Assembly: GCF_030944625.1 (NCBI RefSeq)
Contig: NZ_JAUSXY010000001.1
Location: forward strand, 2,728,001-2,792,000
From: Arthrobacter sp. SLBN-112
Lineage (GTDB): Bacteria > Actinomycetota > Actinomycetes > Actinomycetales > Micrococcaceae
DNA: 64,000 bases
Direction of reading: 5' to 3'
This document shows, piece after piece, positions 44,832-52,877 of this stretch (positions within the stretch are counted from its first letter, which is position 1; every line of letters begins with the position of its first letter). The position numbers were made by a program, and so were the translations under genes. The notes beneath the pieces are model-generated. The model did no database searches, was not told where the DNA came from, and was given only the letters and a program-made list of their open reading frames with translations.

Positions 44832-45732
44832 ACTCGTGCGGCGATGTTTCGCTGGGGCTGTGGCCACCCCTGTAGACGCCGATCCGGGCACGGATTGCCC
44901 GGGCGAACAGGCGGTGAAGCTGGAGTGGCCACAGGTCGTGCTCGCCGACGGCCACGAACTTTGGAATGGGCGCCTCCGCCAGTGTTTGCCGAAGGTCCGG
45001 AACGTTCTGCATGAGTGTAAAGATGTCCCGGACCGAGGCGCGGCGGGTGAACCGGAAGCGGTAATTGACGAATCGTCGCCGTTCGGCCGGTACATGCACC
45101 ACCCTTCCGCTCCGGATGCCCCAGATCAGCAGGGCAGCACCCACCCGGCCGTTTACCCACGTGCTTAACCGTCCGATGCGGCTCACACCCCTGAAACTCT
45201 GGCCGGGCTCCGGGGGGCAGCTTAGCAAGGTGATGGACCTGAAAAGCTCAGGCCGCTGCACGTAGGCCAGCTGGGCAATGATCCCTGCGAAGGAGTAGCC
45301 CACAACATGGGCAGGACCGGTTGTTGCCTGCAGGACCGCCAGGAAGTCGTCAACGAAAAGCGGGTAGTCATAGTGCCGGCGTGGCGGCACCAGGTTCTCC
45401 GGCCCCGCTGCGGCTGACTGGTACTGGCCCGCCAGGTCGTAGCTCAAGGCAAAGTAGCCGGCACTGGCCAAGTCGGGCATCATGAGTGTGAAATCCTCTT
45501 TGGAACCCGTCGCCCCGGGCACCAGCACAACGCAGGGATCACCGGGATTGCCCAGGGTCATGGCCGCGAGCTTGCCACTGGGAACATCGATGGACCGGTG
45601 TACAGCCCCGGGCGGCGGTACCAGCCAATCAACGTCACCGAGCTCCGCATCGAGCAAGGCGGCTGCATCCACCCGGGCGGAGTCGAACTCCTCAGGGTTA
45701 ACCCCGTACCCGCCTTCGTTCGGCTCAGCCAT
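44785..45732 (-). CDS. Alpha/beta hydrolase
   Basis: 315 aa from ATG 45732, chosen because TATGTT lies exactly at -12 to -7 (leaderless geometry); GTG 45750 would add six residues. 'VVLVPGATGSKEDFTLMMPD' contains the oxyanion region, 'HVVGYSFAGIIAQLAYV' the nucleophile elbow (GxSxxG), 'KFVAVGEHDLWPLQLH' the acid region and 'VYRGGHSPSETSPHEF' the histidine. Substrate unknown. It lies 28 bases after a second hydrolase gene on the same strand and converges on the glycosyltransferase. Confidence 0.82.
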   Translation of the reverse strand: MAEPNEGGYGVNPEEFDSARVDAAALLDAELGDVDWLVPPPGAVHRSIDVPSGKLAAMTLGNPGDPCVVLVPGATGSKEDFTLMMPDLASAGYFALSYDLAGQYQSAAAGPENLVPPRRHYDYPLFVDDFLAVLQATTGPAHVVGYSFAGIIAQLAYVQRPELFRSITLLSCPPEPGQSFRGVSRIGRLSTWVNGRVGAALLIWGIRSGRVVHVPAERRRFVNYRFRFTRRASVRDIFTLMQNVPDLRQTLAEAPIPKFVAVGEHDLWPLQLHRLFARAIRARIGVYRGGHSPSETSPHEFSRDLLALYAKAPKP

Positions 45733-45760
45733 GGTCCCAACATAGTCCACCGCGTTGAAC

Positions 45761-46843
45761 TTAGTCAGGGGCGGAAGGCCGTCCAGTCACCTCTCGGACG
45801 AATGCATGGAGGCGGCGGTACACTTCCTGGGATTCCGGGTAGCGGTAATCCTGTTGCCACGTGTGTTCAGTGTTCGCGCGGTCCCATGGGTAGATCAGGG
45901 CATCCACTGGAACACCATGCTGTCGAAGCCGTTCGACGAAATTGAGGTTCGCCCGGTAGAAGTAATCGCGCTCCGACGTGCTGACGAACACGGGCGGGTG
46001 GGACCGGTCCAGCCACTCAATGGGGGACAGGAAGCCGGCGGCAGCCCGTAGACGGGCGGCGGTCCTCGGGGTACGGGGAGGCTTGCGGCGGCCTTGTACC
46101 GCCGGATCAGCAGTTGCACGGGCTCCGGCCGGCAGAAGCATGCGGACGAAATTCAGGCTGAGGACAAAACCGGTGTCGAAGAACACCGAGAAATCCACCA
46201 CGCTGCAGTGTTGAACAAGCCCTTTCAGGTGCCGTGCCTCAACGGCTGGCCGCAGCGAATAGTGCTCTGCCAGGTCGGGGCGCAGGCTCGCAGCTGTTAG
46301 CAACGCAGCGATCTGTCCTCCGGCCGAGTCGCCTCCCAGGACCAGGCGCCCGGGATCCCCGCCGAACCCCTGGATGTTGGCGGCGACCCAGGCCAGGGCG
46401 GCGTTCGCGTCCTCAAGCACGTGTCCCATCGTAAATCGGGGTGCGTGCCGGTAATTCACGTTGACCACCACCATCCCGCCAAGTACCTGGTTCGCGCAGT
46501 ACTTGGTCAGAGCTGCCTTGTCACCGGACGTCCAGCCTCCGCCGTGGAAGTAAACGTAGACCGGAAGCAGCTCCCCGGCCCTGGTCGCTTCGTCAGCAGA
46601 GGCATGTGCCGGAACCAACGGCGTCAGTACGTCGAGGCGGTGGGAACGGAGTGCATCACCCACATAGTCGATGTCGCGTGTGTAAGCCACCGCAGTAAGA
46701 GGGTCTGTATTGAAACGCACCTGCTCCCGGGAGCTGACCGAGCGCATCAGCAGACGCCACGTCCACACAGGAACGCGCCGCAACAGACCCCGGGCACTCC
46801 GTGCAAACGGGAATGCCCGGCCGGAACCTGCCGCCAACGTCAT
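45761..46843 (-). CDS. HGGG-type alpha/beta hydrolase (esterase/lipase, hormone-sensitive-lipase-like)
   Basis: 360 aa from ATG 46843; TAAAAT lies about eight bases upstream, so a leaderless or short-leader transcript is likely. The longer frame upstream overlaps an HNH gene and is not protein-like. The oxyanion motif 'VYVYFHGGGWTSGDKAALTK' and elbow 'LVLGGDSAGGQIAALL' place it with carboxylesterases of the hormone-sensitive-lipase group. The acid and histidine lie in 'PPVFVSTSERDYFYR' and 'NTEHTWQQDYRY'. No signal peptide is evident. Substrate unknown. Confidence 0.82.
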   Translation of the reverse strand: MTLAAGSGRAFPFARSARGLLRRVPVWTWRLLMRSVSSREQVRFNTDPLTAVAYTRDIDYVGDALRSHRLDVLTPLVPAHASADEATRAGELLPVYVYFHGGGWTSGDKAALTKYCANQVLGGMVVVNVNYRHAPRFTMGHVLEDANAALAWVAANIQGFGGDPGRLVLGGDSAGGQIAALLTAASLRPDLAEHYSLRPAVEARHLKGLVQHCSVVDFSVFFDTGFVLSLNFVRMLLPAGARATADPAVQGRRKPPRTPRTAARLRAAAGFLSPIEWLDRSHPPVFVSTSERDYFYRANLNFVERLRQHGVPVDALIYPWDRANTEHTWQQDYRYPESQEVYRRLHAFVREVTGRPSAPD

Positions 46844-46871
46844 CCCAGCAATTTTACCCCCACCAGCGAAC

Positions 46872-47741
46872 CTAGGCCTGTCCGCCCCCCAGAATCCGCC
46901 GCGCATCCTCCTGGGCTTGAAGAGCGAGGTCACTGACCACCTCACCCCTGACATGTCCTGCGGCCGAGATGATGCTCCGGAGTTCGGAAACCGTCCGCGC
47001 CGGGTTTGCGCCATGGGCCACCGCATGGCAGTTATGGCAGAGCGGAATGAGGTCGGCGATGGGGTCAAGCTGGTATCCGCTGCCAAGCATCGCCGGCGGC
47101 ACCAGGTGGTGCACGGCCGTCACTCCTGAGCCGGCCTCACCGTAGGCGGATTCGAAGGAGAATCCGCAGGCAGCGCACGACGTGCCATGGAAGGCCAGGC
47201 AAGCGCGGCGCGCTTCGGGGTCCCGTTCAAAGCGGTTCACCTGGATATGCCGGACGGCGCCCTGCGGCAAGGTGCCGCCGGCAAGTTCGGTGGGATCCGT
47301 CGTCGTGGGCCCGTATTCCCGCCACAAGCGTTGCAGAACAGGCACGGACGACGGCGGCAGCGTCACCAGGGAGGGGCCTTCCGCCATTTCCCGGATGCCG
47401 CCGGGGAAGGCCTCGCGCAGGGGCCCGGGCCGTACCTGATCGCCCAGCGGGAGCAGTGAGTCGAAGGCCACCGCGATGAACCAGTCAGTGGCATCGGAAC
47501 CTTCGCCTGCCCCGGCCTGGTACGGCTCTGACGCCACCCACCCGTGGCCGATCAGGCCGCTGCCCGCATCAGTGCTGCCGTGCAGCAGGAGCCATGCCTC
47601 GATCCCGGGGAGGATGTCAGGACAGAAACTGATAGGCCATCGGTCCAGGAACCTGCCGGACTGAGCCACCTGCCCGACGACGGCTCCGTAGTCCCAGCGG
47701 CGCAGCCGGTCCGTGTCGAAGCTGAGAATTACTGCCGCCAC
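46872..47741 (-). CDS. HNH endonuclease-domain protein
   Basis: 289 aa from GTG 47741; GTG 47777 is an alternative start. The C-terminal 100 residues hold an HNH nuclease of the zinc-stabilised type: 'CAACGFSFESAYGEAG', 'AVHHLVPPAMLG' and 'DLIPLCHNCHAVAHG', that is CxxC, HH, N and CxxC. The first 180 residues have no domain I recognise. This is the arrangement of McrA-like or restriction-associated HNH proteins, but no methylase or other defence gene lies beside it. It is intact, unlike the HNH gene at 29.7 kb. Confidence 0.78.
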   Translation of the reverse strand: MAAVILSFDTDRLRRWDYGAVVGQVAQSGRFLDRWPISFCPDILPGIEAWLLLHGSTDAGSGLIGHGWVASEPYQAGAGEGSDATDWFIAVAFDSLLPLGDQVRPGPLREAFPGGIREMAEGPSLVTLPPSSVPVLQRLWREYGPTTTDPTELAGGTLPQGAVRHIQVNRFERDPEARRACLAFHGTSCAACGFSFESAYGEAGSGVTAVHHLVPPAMLGSGYQLDPIADLIPLCHNCHAVAHGANPARTVSELRSIISAAGHVRGEVVSDLALQAQEDARRILGGGQA

Positions 47742-47795
47742 TGCCCACCGAACCCAGCCATATGCCGTATACCCCACAATCCCGTGCAGCGGGAC

Positions 47796-47990
47796 TTAGA
47801 TCGGTTCCTTGGCCAGTGCCTTGGTCTTGGCGGGCGTTTCCCGGCCCAGGCGTTCATCGAGCGTCACGCGCAGCCTGGCGGCGGCAACCTGGACCCGATG
47901 CTCGGCCGGCGTCGCTTTCTTCCTGGCGGGCTTGGCGGCGCCGTTCCGGGGAGTGTGGACAAGACGGTGTTCGGGCGATGCTGCGCTCAT
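47796..47990 (-). CDS. Small basic protein, unknown function
   Basis: 64 aa, rich in Ala, Lys and Arg ('RNGAAKPARKKATPAEHRVQ'), ending in 'TPAKTKALAKEPI'. Its ATG overlaps the stop of the upstream membrane-protein gene (ATGA), so it is translated in a coupled manner, which argues that it is real. The composition suggests nucleic-acid or membrane-surface binding; no family recognised. Confidence 0.55.
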   Translation of the reverse strand: MSAASPEHRLVHTPRNGAAKPARKKATPAEHRVQVAAARLRVTLDERLGRETPAKTKALAKEPI

Positions 47991-48517
47991 GGTCCGACCT
48001 CCTTGGCACTGTCTTCTTCCGTCAGTCCATTCTCGCCTATGTTCCCACCGTCGTCCACGAAGGCCATCTCCAGTCCCGGCTCAATTTCGGATTCGACCTC
48101 TTCGCCGTTCTCGTCACCTGCGACGCTCTTCCAGGCGATGTCGAACAGTTCGAGCTCCTCTGTGCGGGCCAGTTCGCTCCTGGCCAGCACCTCCAACGTG
48201 GCCAGCCCGAGCGCCTTTGTCCCTTCATCCGGATCCAGTGCCCGGTCCAGCGCCCACTGGGTCCGCCGCCACCACTCCGCCCGGCTGTCCGCCTCGGTCT
48301 TTTGCTGCAGGGCGTTGGCGTCCGCTTCGCGTTTCTGCTCCAGCGCGGTCTTGTCGGCCGCCGTGCGTTGCTTGAGCGTCCGCCAGTTGATGTAGAAGGC
48401 CAGCAAAGCAGCGATGAGAACGGCAAGGGGTCCCAGGCCGGCAAGGATGACCCACCAGTCCGCCGGCCCCGAATGGACGACGACGTCCAGCGCGCCGGGG
48501 GAGGGAACAGGGGTCAC
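47987..48517 (-). CDS. Single-pass membrane protein with cytoplasmic coiled coil
   Basis: 176 aa. A short N-terminus is followed by one membrane helix ('VILAGLGPLAVLIAALLAFY'), a heptad-like charged segment ('TADKTALEQKREADANALQQ', 'KTEADSRAEWWRRTQWALDR') and an acidic C-terminus ('DENGEEVESEIEPGLEMAFV'). It precedes the small basic protein with an ATGA overlap. The opposite charge of the two partners suggests they could interact (inference). No function known. Confidence 0.65.
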   Translation of the reverse strand: MTPVPSPGALDVVVHSGPADWWVILAGLGPLAVLIAALLAFYINWRTLKQRTAADKTALEQKREADANALQQKTEADSRAEWWRRTQWALDRALDPDEGTKALGLATLEVLARSELARTEELELFDIAWKSVAGDENGEEVESEIEPGLEMAFVDDGGNIGENGLTEEDSAKEVGP

Positions 48518-48581
48518 GGCTCCAGCTTAGGCGGAGATCCGGCCGGCCATGGGAGGACACCCATGCCGCAGTCCGCCCTGG

Positions 48582-48909
48582 TCAACTGCCGTGCCGCGAC
48601 ACGAGGACCGGACCACGGGCGTGGCGCAGCACAGAATGGGCGGTTGAACCGATGGTCTCCCTGAGGATCCCGCTGCCCTGGTAACCACAATCCGGGCCTC
48701 GTTGGCAGCCTCGAGGATGCCATGCGGGACGGAACGGTCCCTGACCAGCATGCCCTCGACGCGAACGGACGGTGCCAGGGTGGCCTTGAGGGCTTGCTCC
48801 GGATCCGGGCGACCGGGGACGCGGCAGCTGCTGCCAATTCCAGGCTCACAGAGCCCACCGGGAGGCCGAGGAAGCCGCCGAGGCCTCGGCTTGTGACTGC
48901 GCTCCTCAT
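48582..48909 (-). pseudogene. Universal stress protein remnant (truncated and frameshifted)
   Basis: Three consecutive frames carry pieces of USP sequence: 'VTSRGLGGFLGLPVGSVSLE' (end of a first USP domain) from ATG 48909, then 'VEGMLVRDRSVPHGILEAAN' and 'EARIVVTR', then 'RETIGSTAHSVLRHARGPVL' ending at the TGA at 48582. The first domain lacks its N-terminal half and most of the second is missing. A perfect DosR-like box lies 20 bases before the ATG, as if a deletion had joined the promoter to the middle of the gene. Confidence 0.65.
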
Positions 48910-48928
48910 CAGCCAGATCGTCGCCTGC

Positions 48929-48942
48929 GGGACCTTCGGCCC
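48929..48942. promoter_or_regulatory. Perfect DosR/DevR-like box
   Basis: GGGACCTTCGGCCC fits GGGNCNNNNGNCCC at all defined positions. I see no suitable -10 at the standard distance on either strand, so it is probably the orphaned box of the decayed USP gene; it could also serve the DUF5129-like gene at 49015. Confidence 0.5.
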
Positions 48943-49014
48943 TTTGGCGGCGCTGCCCCTTGGTTCCATGCTGATTCCAGGAATCCATCCTGATTCTACG
49001 TATGGGGGAGGAAT

Positions 49015-50472
49015 ATGGGCAGCGCGGTAAGCCGGATTGGTGTGATCATGCTCGCGCTGGGTGCCGTCCTGCTGGGGGTTCCGGCTGCGAGTGCCGCGGT
49101 TGCGCCCGTGGCCGTCGTGGTGGAGGACACCGCCGGGGTGCTTGACCAGAACACACTGGTGCCCGCCGTTGAACGCATCCAGTTCTACGAACCCACCCGA
49201 GTGGCAGTCTTCACCTACAACGGAACGGCTGCGGACAACCTCAACGAAACGGTCCTTGCGTTCGCAAGGTCCAGGCACCCTGAATGGATCAGCCCTGGCG
49301 GGCAGAAATGGGCGGACGGGTTGTTCATTTTCGCGCTCGATCCTGTTGGCCGCCACGTGGGCACATACATGGGTGAGGACCGGAAAGTGTCCTTGGAACA
49401 GCGCAGCGACATTCAGGACGCGTCAAAAGAACTTTTCCGCGACGCCCAGTGGACGGACGGCACTGTGGCCGGCATCCGCCGGGCCGCCGAGCTCATCAAC
49501 CAACCCTGGTACCGGTCCGCCGGGTTCCTGATCACGGCGTGGGTAACCGGCGGGCTTGCGGCGTTGGGCGCAGCCGCGTGGCTGACGGTCCGCGGCGTGA
49601 CCCGGGCCAGGTGCCGCAAACAGATTGAACGGGGGGACCGCAGCTACTCCAACGTCAGCATGGACCTGGAGGTCACGGAACTGAATGCGGGCACCATCCC
49701 CGAATCGTCGCGCTATGGCAGCCAGGTCCTGGAGAAGCACCGCACTTTCCTGAGCCGCTATGCAGCCACCACGGAGTTGTCCAATCAGGTGCACGCGCTG
49801 CCGCCGCGAGCGCTGAGCCGCCGGAAGAACCTCAAACTCGCCCGCGGGTTCGCCGACAATGCGGCCAGACTGGATGCCTTGGACGACGTCATCGCGGACA
49901 GCAACGCCCTGCTCAACCGCGCCGCCACCTGGCCCACGGCCTGGGACCGGCAGCTTTCACCGTTCCGCACGGACCTGGCCGGGCTGGAGCAGCTCCTGGC
50001 CAAGCGCCACGGGCAGGGCGATTCCGCCAGCGCTGCGGCCCTGCGGTCCTTCCGGGATGAAAGCCTGCGGGAGATCGAACGCTGGACCGCCGACCTCGCG
50101 GACAAGACGATCACGCCGGAGCAGGCGCTGGACCGGCTCTACGAGGCGCGTTCCCGGCTCTCGGACCTGTTGGAGAAGCACGCCGAAACGGTCATCCAGG
50201 GGTTTGCCCGGAACGACCACGAGGCGCGTTTGATGCGCGAGCAGATGGACGCGGCCCATGAAGGCACTACCCGCCGTGGCGAGCGTACCTACGAACCGAG
50301 CATCCTGGGCACGTGCTACCCCACCTACCAGTTCTTTTCCGTCGCCACTTTCAACTCCGGTTTCACCACCGGGGTCGGCAGCGTCAACTCGGCCAGGGGC
50401 GGCGGCAGCACCACCGGGTACGGCAGCAGCGGCGGGAGCTTCTCCGGGTCGGGCAGTTCGTCAAGCTTCTAG
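49015..50472 (+). CDS. Secreted or membrane-anchored TPM/DUF5129-like protein
   Basis: 485 aa from ATG 49015 with GGGGGAGGA upstream. A signal peptide ('VIMLALGAVLLGVPAASAAV') leads to a TPM-like extracytoplasmic domain ('VVVEDTAGVLDQNTLVPAVE', 'KWADGLFIFALDPVGRHVGT'), one membrane helix near residue 180 ('FLITAWVTGGLAALGAAAWL'), a long helical cytoplasmic region and a Gly/Ser-rich tail ('STTGYGSSGGSFSGSGSSSS'). The Gly/Ser tail is typical of TPM-domain proteins of the YgcG type. The DUF5129 label is from memory of actinobacterial proteins. Function unknown; possibly an envelope-stress or photosystem-repair-like phosphatase relative. Confidence 0.72.
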   Translation: MGSAVSRIGVIMLALGAVLLGVPAASAAVAPVAVVVEDTAGVLDQNTLVPAVERIQFYEPTRVAVFTYNGTAADNLNETVLAFARSRHPEWISPGGQKWADGLFIFALDPVGRHVGTYMGEDRKVSLEQRSDIQDASKELFRDAQWTDGTVAGIRRAAELINQPWYRSAGFLITAWVTGGLAALGAAAWLTVRGVTRARCRKQIERGDRSYSNVSMDLEVTELNAGTIPESSRYGSQVLEKHRTFLSRYAATTELSNQVHALPPRALSRRKNLKLARGFADNAARLDALDDVIADSNALLNRAATWPTAWDRQLSPFRTDLAGLEQLLAKRHGQGDSASAAALRSFRDESLREIERWTADLADKTITPEQALDRLYEARSRLSDLLEKHAETVIQGFARNDHEARLMREQMDAAHEGTTRRGERTYEPSILGTCYPTYQFFSVATFNSGFTTGVGSVNSARGGGSTTGYGSSGGSFSGSGSSSSF

Positions 50473-50497
50473 CGCCAAGGGTGACGGACGGCAGATC

Positions 50498-50770
50498 CTA
50501 CGCGACGGCGACGGAACCGAGCCGGCCAATTCCGTGCCGGATTGCATACCGGGGGTGCGGTACGGGAGCAAGGATTATCCCGGCCGGTGGCGGAACCACA
50601 TCGCGGATCAGTCCCGTCCCTGCACATTCCCGGACTTCTTCGATGGCCGCGGCCGCCGCGTGCTTGTCGGTGAATGGTCCGGAGAGGGCCAGGACGTGGC
50701 CGTCCGGCATCACAAGCCGGAACCGGATCCGGGAATCTTCATCTGCAAACAGTTCGAACGTACCTGCCAT
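50498..50770 (-). CDS. DUF1508 (YegP-like) small protein
   Basis: 90 aa from ATG 50770 with GAGGAG upstream. The N-terminal half 'AGTFELFADEDSRIRFRLVM' then 'PDGHVLALSGPFTDKHAAAA' is the DUF1508/YegP repeat (xFExxxDxxxxxRFRLxxxNGxxI). The C-terminal extension is Pro- and Arg-rich. The function of the family is unclear. The perfect DosR-like box at 50907 with GATGGT at the right distance suggests it belongs to the local stress regulon, with a leader of about 100 bases. Confidence 0.75.
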   Translation of the reverse strand: MAGTFELFADEDSRIRFRLVMPDGHVLALSGPFTDKHAAAAAIEEVRECAGTGLIRDVVPPPAGIILAPVPHPRYAIRHGIGRLGSVAVA

Positions 50771-50903
50771 AAGCCTTGTGCTCCTCGGGAATCCTGCCTC
50801 GGTGGGGCTGCGTTGGCCGGTATCCGGCCCATCCGGCGCGGATGCACAACCCCAGCGTGGTGCTTCCGGCCCAGACCACCATCCCAGAGGCCCCGGCCGG
50901 CGT

Positions 50904-51722
50904 TTAGGGCCTAAGGTCCCTGATCGCCTGTTCCGGTTGCCGGGCGGCGCGACGCGGCAGCCGGATCAGGGCGATGCCCGCGGCGATGAACCACGCCCAC
51001 AGCAAGACACCGTAACCCCAGTAGAATCCCGGCACGGCGTGGCGGAGAATTTCGCTGGCCACCCCCAGGGCGCCCGTGACAATGCCAAGCCAGGGCAGGT
51101 ACCGCGGAAAAACGGCGGTTCCCTTAAGCATGGCCAGTCCCATCAGGAAGATTCCGAAGGCGGACAGGACACCGGCGACGGCGGGCGTGTTGTTCTCGGC
51201 GATGATCGCCTCGGCAGCAATCGAATAGGCCCGGCGTTCTTCGTCCGATCCGGCGGCCACGAAACGGTCGCTGAGGTAGACCAGGTTCAGGGAGCCCCGG
51301 CTGGTGACCGGCACCGCCAGCAGCAGCGCCCACGGCAGGGCGCCGAATATCAGGGCCACCAGGGCCAGGCTCTTGTCGAAGACCGACAGGGCTGCGAAGA
51401 GGGCAGCAAAAACAAGCACCGGCAGGATATTCGGCAGGATCCACAGAATCTGCTCGGCCACGTAGTTGGCCTTGTTGGCTGCGATGAACTCAAGGGTGGC
51501 GGCTCCGCCGTGGACCGGCGGAGGAGCCAGGAAATCGAGCACCAGGGCAAGAATAAGCAGGAGAACGAACAAGATCGACGACGCGCCCGCCAAAACGTAG
51601 AGGCGCTGCCAGCCATGCCGGTTGCCGGGGTCCGCCATGGCACCACGTGCTGCGGCAAGGTGCCACGCGCCTGGCTGCGGACCTGTCATATCAGGGGCCT
51701 GTTCATGGCTGGACTCTGCCAT
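50904..51722 (-). CDS. DUF4386-like multi-pass membrane protein
   Basis: 272 aa from ATG 51722; the frame further upstream overlaps the intergenic region and is not protein-like. After a hydrophilic N-terminus there are about six hydrophobic segments ('LYVLAGASSILFVLLLILAL', 'ILWILPNILPVLVFAALFAA', 'ALVALIFGALPWALLLAVPV', 'VLSAFGIFLMGLAMLKG', 'YLPWLGIVTGALGVASEI', 'YGVLLWAWFIAAGIALI'). Topology resembles DUF4386 proteins. No function is known. Its last codons overlap the box serving DUF1508. Confidence 0.65.
   Translation of the reverse strand: MAESSHEQAPDMTGPQPGAWHLAAARGAMADPGNRHGWQRLYVLAGASSILFVLLLILALVLDFLAPPPVHGGAATLEFIAANKANYVAEQILWILPNILPVLVFAALFAALSVFDKSLALVALIFGALPWALLLAVPVTSRGSLNLVYLSDRFVAAGSDEERRAYSIAAEAIIAENNTPAVAGVLSAFGIFLMGLAMLKGTAVFPRYLPWLGIVTGALGVASEILRHAVPGFYWGYGVLLWAWFIAAGIALIRLPRRAARQPEQAIRDLRP
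50907..50920 (-). promoter_or_regulatory. DosR/DevR-like box upstream of DUF1508 gene
   Basis: GGGCCTAAGGTCCC matches GGGNCNNNNGNCCC perfectly. On the minus strand GATGGT lies at -12 to -7 from the start predicted 42.5 bases from the centre (50871). The same hexamer occurs at the same place in front of Hsp20. Confidence 0.55.
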
Positions 51723-51789
51723 TGGGCCGCCCGCAGGGACAGTGCCATTCGGCCCGGGCCCCCTGACGTTCCGTGGATTCCCCCAACCA

Positions 51790-51803
51790 GGTACCAAATG
51801 CCC
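51790..51803 (+). promoter_or_regulatory. DosR/DevR-like box upstream of small hypothetical gene
   Basis: GGTACCAAATGCCC has two mismatches to GGGNCNNNNGNCCC. AAGACT lies at -12 to -7 from the predicted start at 51839, giving a 44-base leader with a strong ribosome site before 51883. Confidence 0.4.
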
Positions 51804-51882
51804 TATACCGTCGCGCCGGTCCTTGGAAGACTGCAGGCCTGACAACACAGAAATACCGATGGACAGCATGGAGGAGGACAGC

Positions 51883-52218
51883 ATGGGCGAGGACCTCGTC
51901 AATACCCAACAGCTCCGGGTGGAACTGGAGGACGCGGCATCCCGCAAGTGGTGGGCCCGCATCCTCTACACGCTCGGCTCACAGTATGGGAGCACGCAGT
52001 TCCGGTTCGTGGGCAAGGCCGACGACGGCCGCCGCCTCTACGTCAGCGACACGTTTCCCGGGCCGCCATTGAACCGGACACCTCCCGAAGAAGAGTGGGC
52101 TCCGGGCCTGCAGGCCAGCCTCAGCCAACTGCGCCGGGATATCGCCCGCGACGGATGGTCCGAAACCGGTCACGGCACGCAGCCCTGGGACCTGACCTTC
52201 AGCCGCACCGGGGGTTGA
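51883..52218 (+). CDS. Small hypothetical protein (111 aa)
   Basis: 111 aa from ATG 51883, chosen because GAGGAGGA lies just upstream (ATG 51859 precedes that site). The protein is soluble and acidic with 'LVNTQQLRVELEDAASRKWW', 'GSTQFRFVGKADDGRRLYVS' and 'GLQASLSQLRRDIARDGW'. No family recognised. A DosR-like box with a matching -10 hexamer lies upstream. It converges on the GyrI-like gene with 20 bases between the stop codons. Confidence 0.65.
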   Translation: MGEDLVNTQQLRVELEDAASRKWWARILYTLGSQYGSTQFRFVGKADDGRRLYVSDTFPGPPLNRTPPEEEWAPGLQASLSQLRRDIARDGWSETGHGTQPWDLTFSRTGG

Positions 52219-52238
52219 TGGCCGGCACCCGCCCTGCC

Positions 52239-52708
52239 CTAGGCAACAGGCCAGACCACCCTGGTCTGCCACGTGAGCGATCCGGCTGCTTCTCCGGATC
52301 GCTCAGGTAGTACTCCCACATCATCCCGGCCGGGGTGGCGCCGTCTTCCTCCATACGCTGCCGGATGGCGTCGTAGGTGGTGCCCAGGGTGTCATACGGG
52401 CCGCTGTGAATTGCCTCGAAGGCATCAGTGTCAGGAAGCGTCCCGCTGGCCACCTCGCCTGTTCCGTGAAAGTTTCCTGAAATGGGAAAACCCGCTTCAA
52501 CGTCCACAGATTCGCCAGGCATTCCGTGGTATAGCGCGAACGGCGGGCCTGCCGGGCTGGCGCCCTGCATCTGCACAGCCGCCATCACGGCGCCGAAGGC
52601 CCGGCCAAAGAAGCCTGTCAGGGCGTCCATTGGGACGCGTTCGCGGACCACTGCGACAGCCTGCTCGGAGATGTGGATCTTTCGTGGCTCCTGCCCATTT
52701 TCATTCAT
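52239..52708 (-). pseudogene. GyrI-like small-molecule-binding protein with a one-base frameshift at its end
   Basis: From ATG 52708 the protein reads 'ALTGFFGRAFGAVMAAVQMQ', 'ALYHGMPGESVDVEAGFPIS', 'HSGPYDTLGTTYDAIRQRME' and 'GMMWEYYLSDPEKQPD', typical for the GyrI-like/effector-binding fold. The final beta strand WQTRVVWPVA* is found one frame over, ending at 52239; one base missing near 52278 would restore PDxxTWQTRVVWPVA. As written, the frame runs on to 52199 with unrelated residues. Only the last ten residues are affected, so function may survive or the indel may be an error. A DosR-like box is centred exactly 42.5 bp before the ATG. Confidence 0.75.
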
Positions 52709-52743
52709 GCCAACAGCCTTCCCGCGGCGTCGGCGGCCCGACA

Positions 52744-52757
52744 GTGCCATAGGACTC
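52744..52757 (-). promoter_or_regulatory. DosR/DevR-like box of the GyrI-like gene
   Basis: GTGCCATAGGACTC has two mismatches, placed symmetrically, to GGGNCNNNNGNCCC. Its centre is 42.5 bp from the ATG at 52708, and AAGGCT occupies -12 to -7 before that ATG, consistent with a leaderless transcript. Confidence 0.45.
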
Positions 52758-52782
52758 TAAACGCAATTGAGGCCATGGCCCG

Positions 52783-52796
52783 GGGTCCAAATGCCC
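52783..52796 (+). promoter_or_regulatory. DosR/DevR-like box and -10 of the P1B ATPase gene
   Basis: GGGTCCAAATGCCC has one mismatch. TAATTT (52820-52825) lies at -12 to -7 from a start at 52832, 42.5 bases from the box centre. That start is one base before the ATG of a 14-codon leader frame. Confidence 0.5.
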
Positions 52797-52832
52797 TAGC
52801 CCAAGCGGCGGCGGCCCGGTAATTTCGGCTCT

Positions 52833-52877
52833 ATGCGTGATCACCGGCGGCACACAGCACCGAAGTGTCCTGAATGA
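52833..52877 (+). CDS. Putative 14-residue leader peptide coupled to the P1B ATPase
   Basis: ATG 52833 opens the frame MRDHRRHTAPKCPE, whose TGA (52875-52877) overlaps the ATPase ATG (52874-52876) as ATGA. It begins one base from the predicted transcription start, so it could be translated from a leaderless message and pass ribosomes on to the ATPase, which lacks a good ribosome site. The peptide holds three His and one Cys, potential metal ligands. Evidence is positional only. Confidence 0.35.
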   Translation: MRDHRRHTAPKCPE

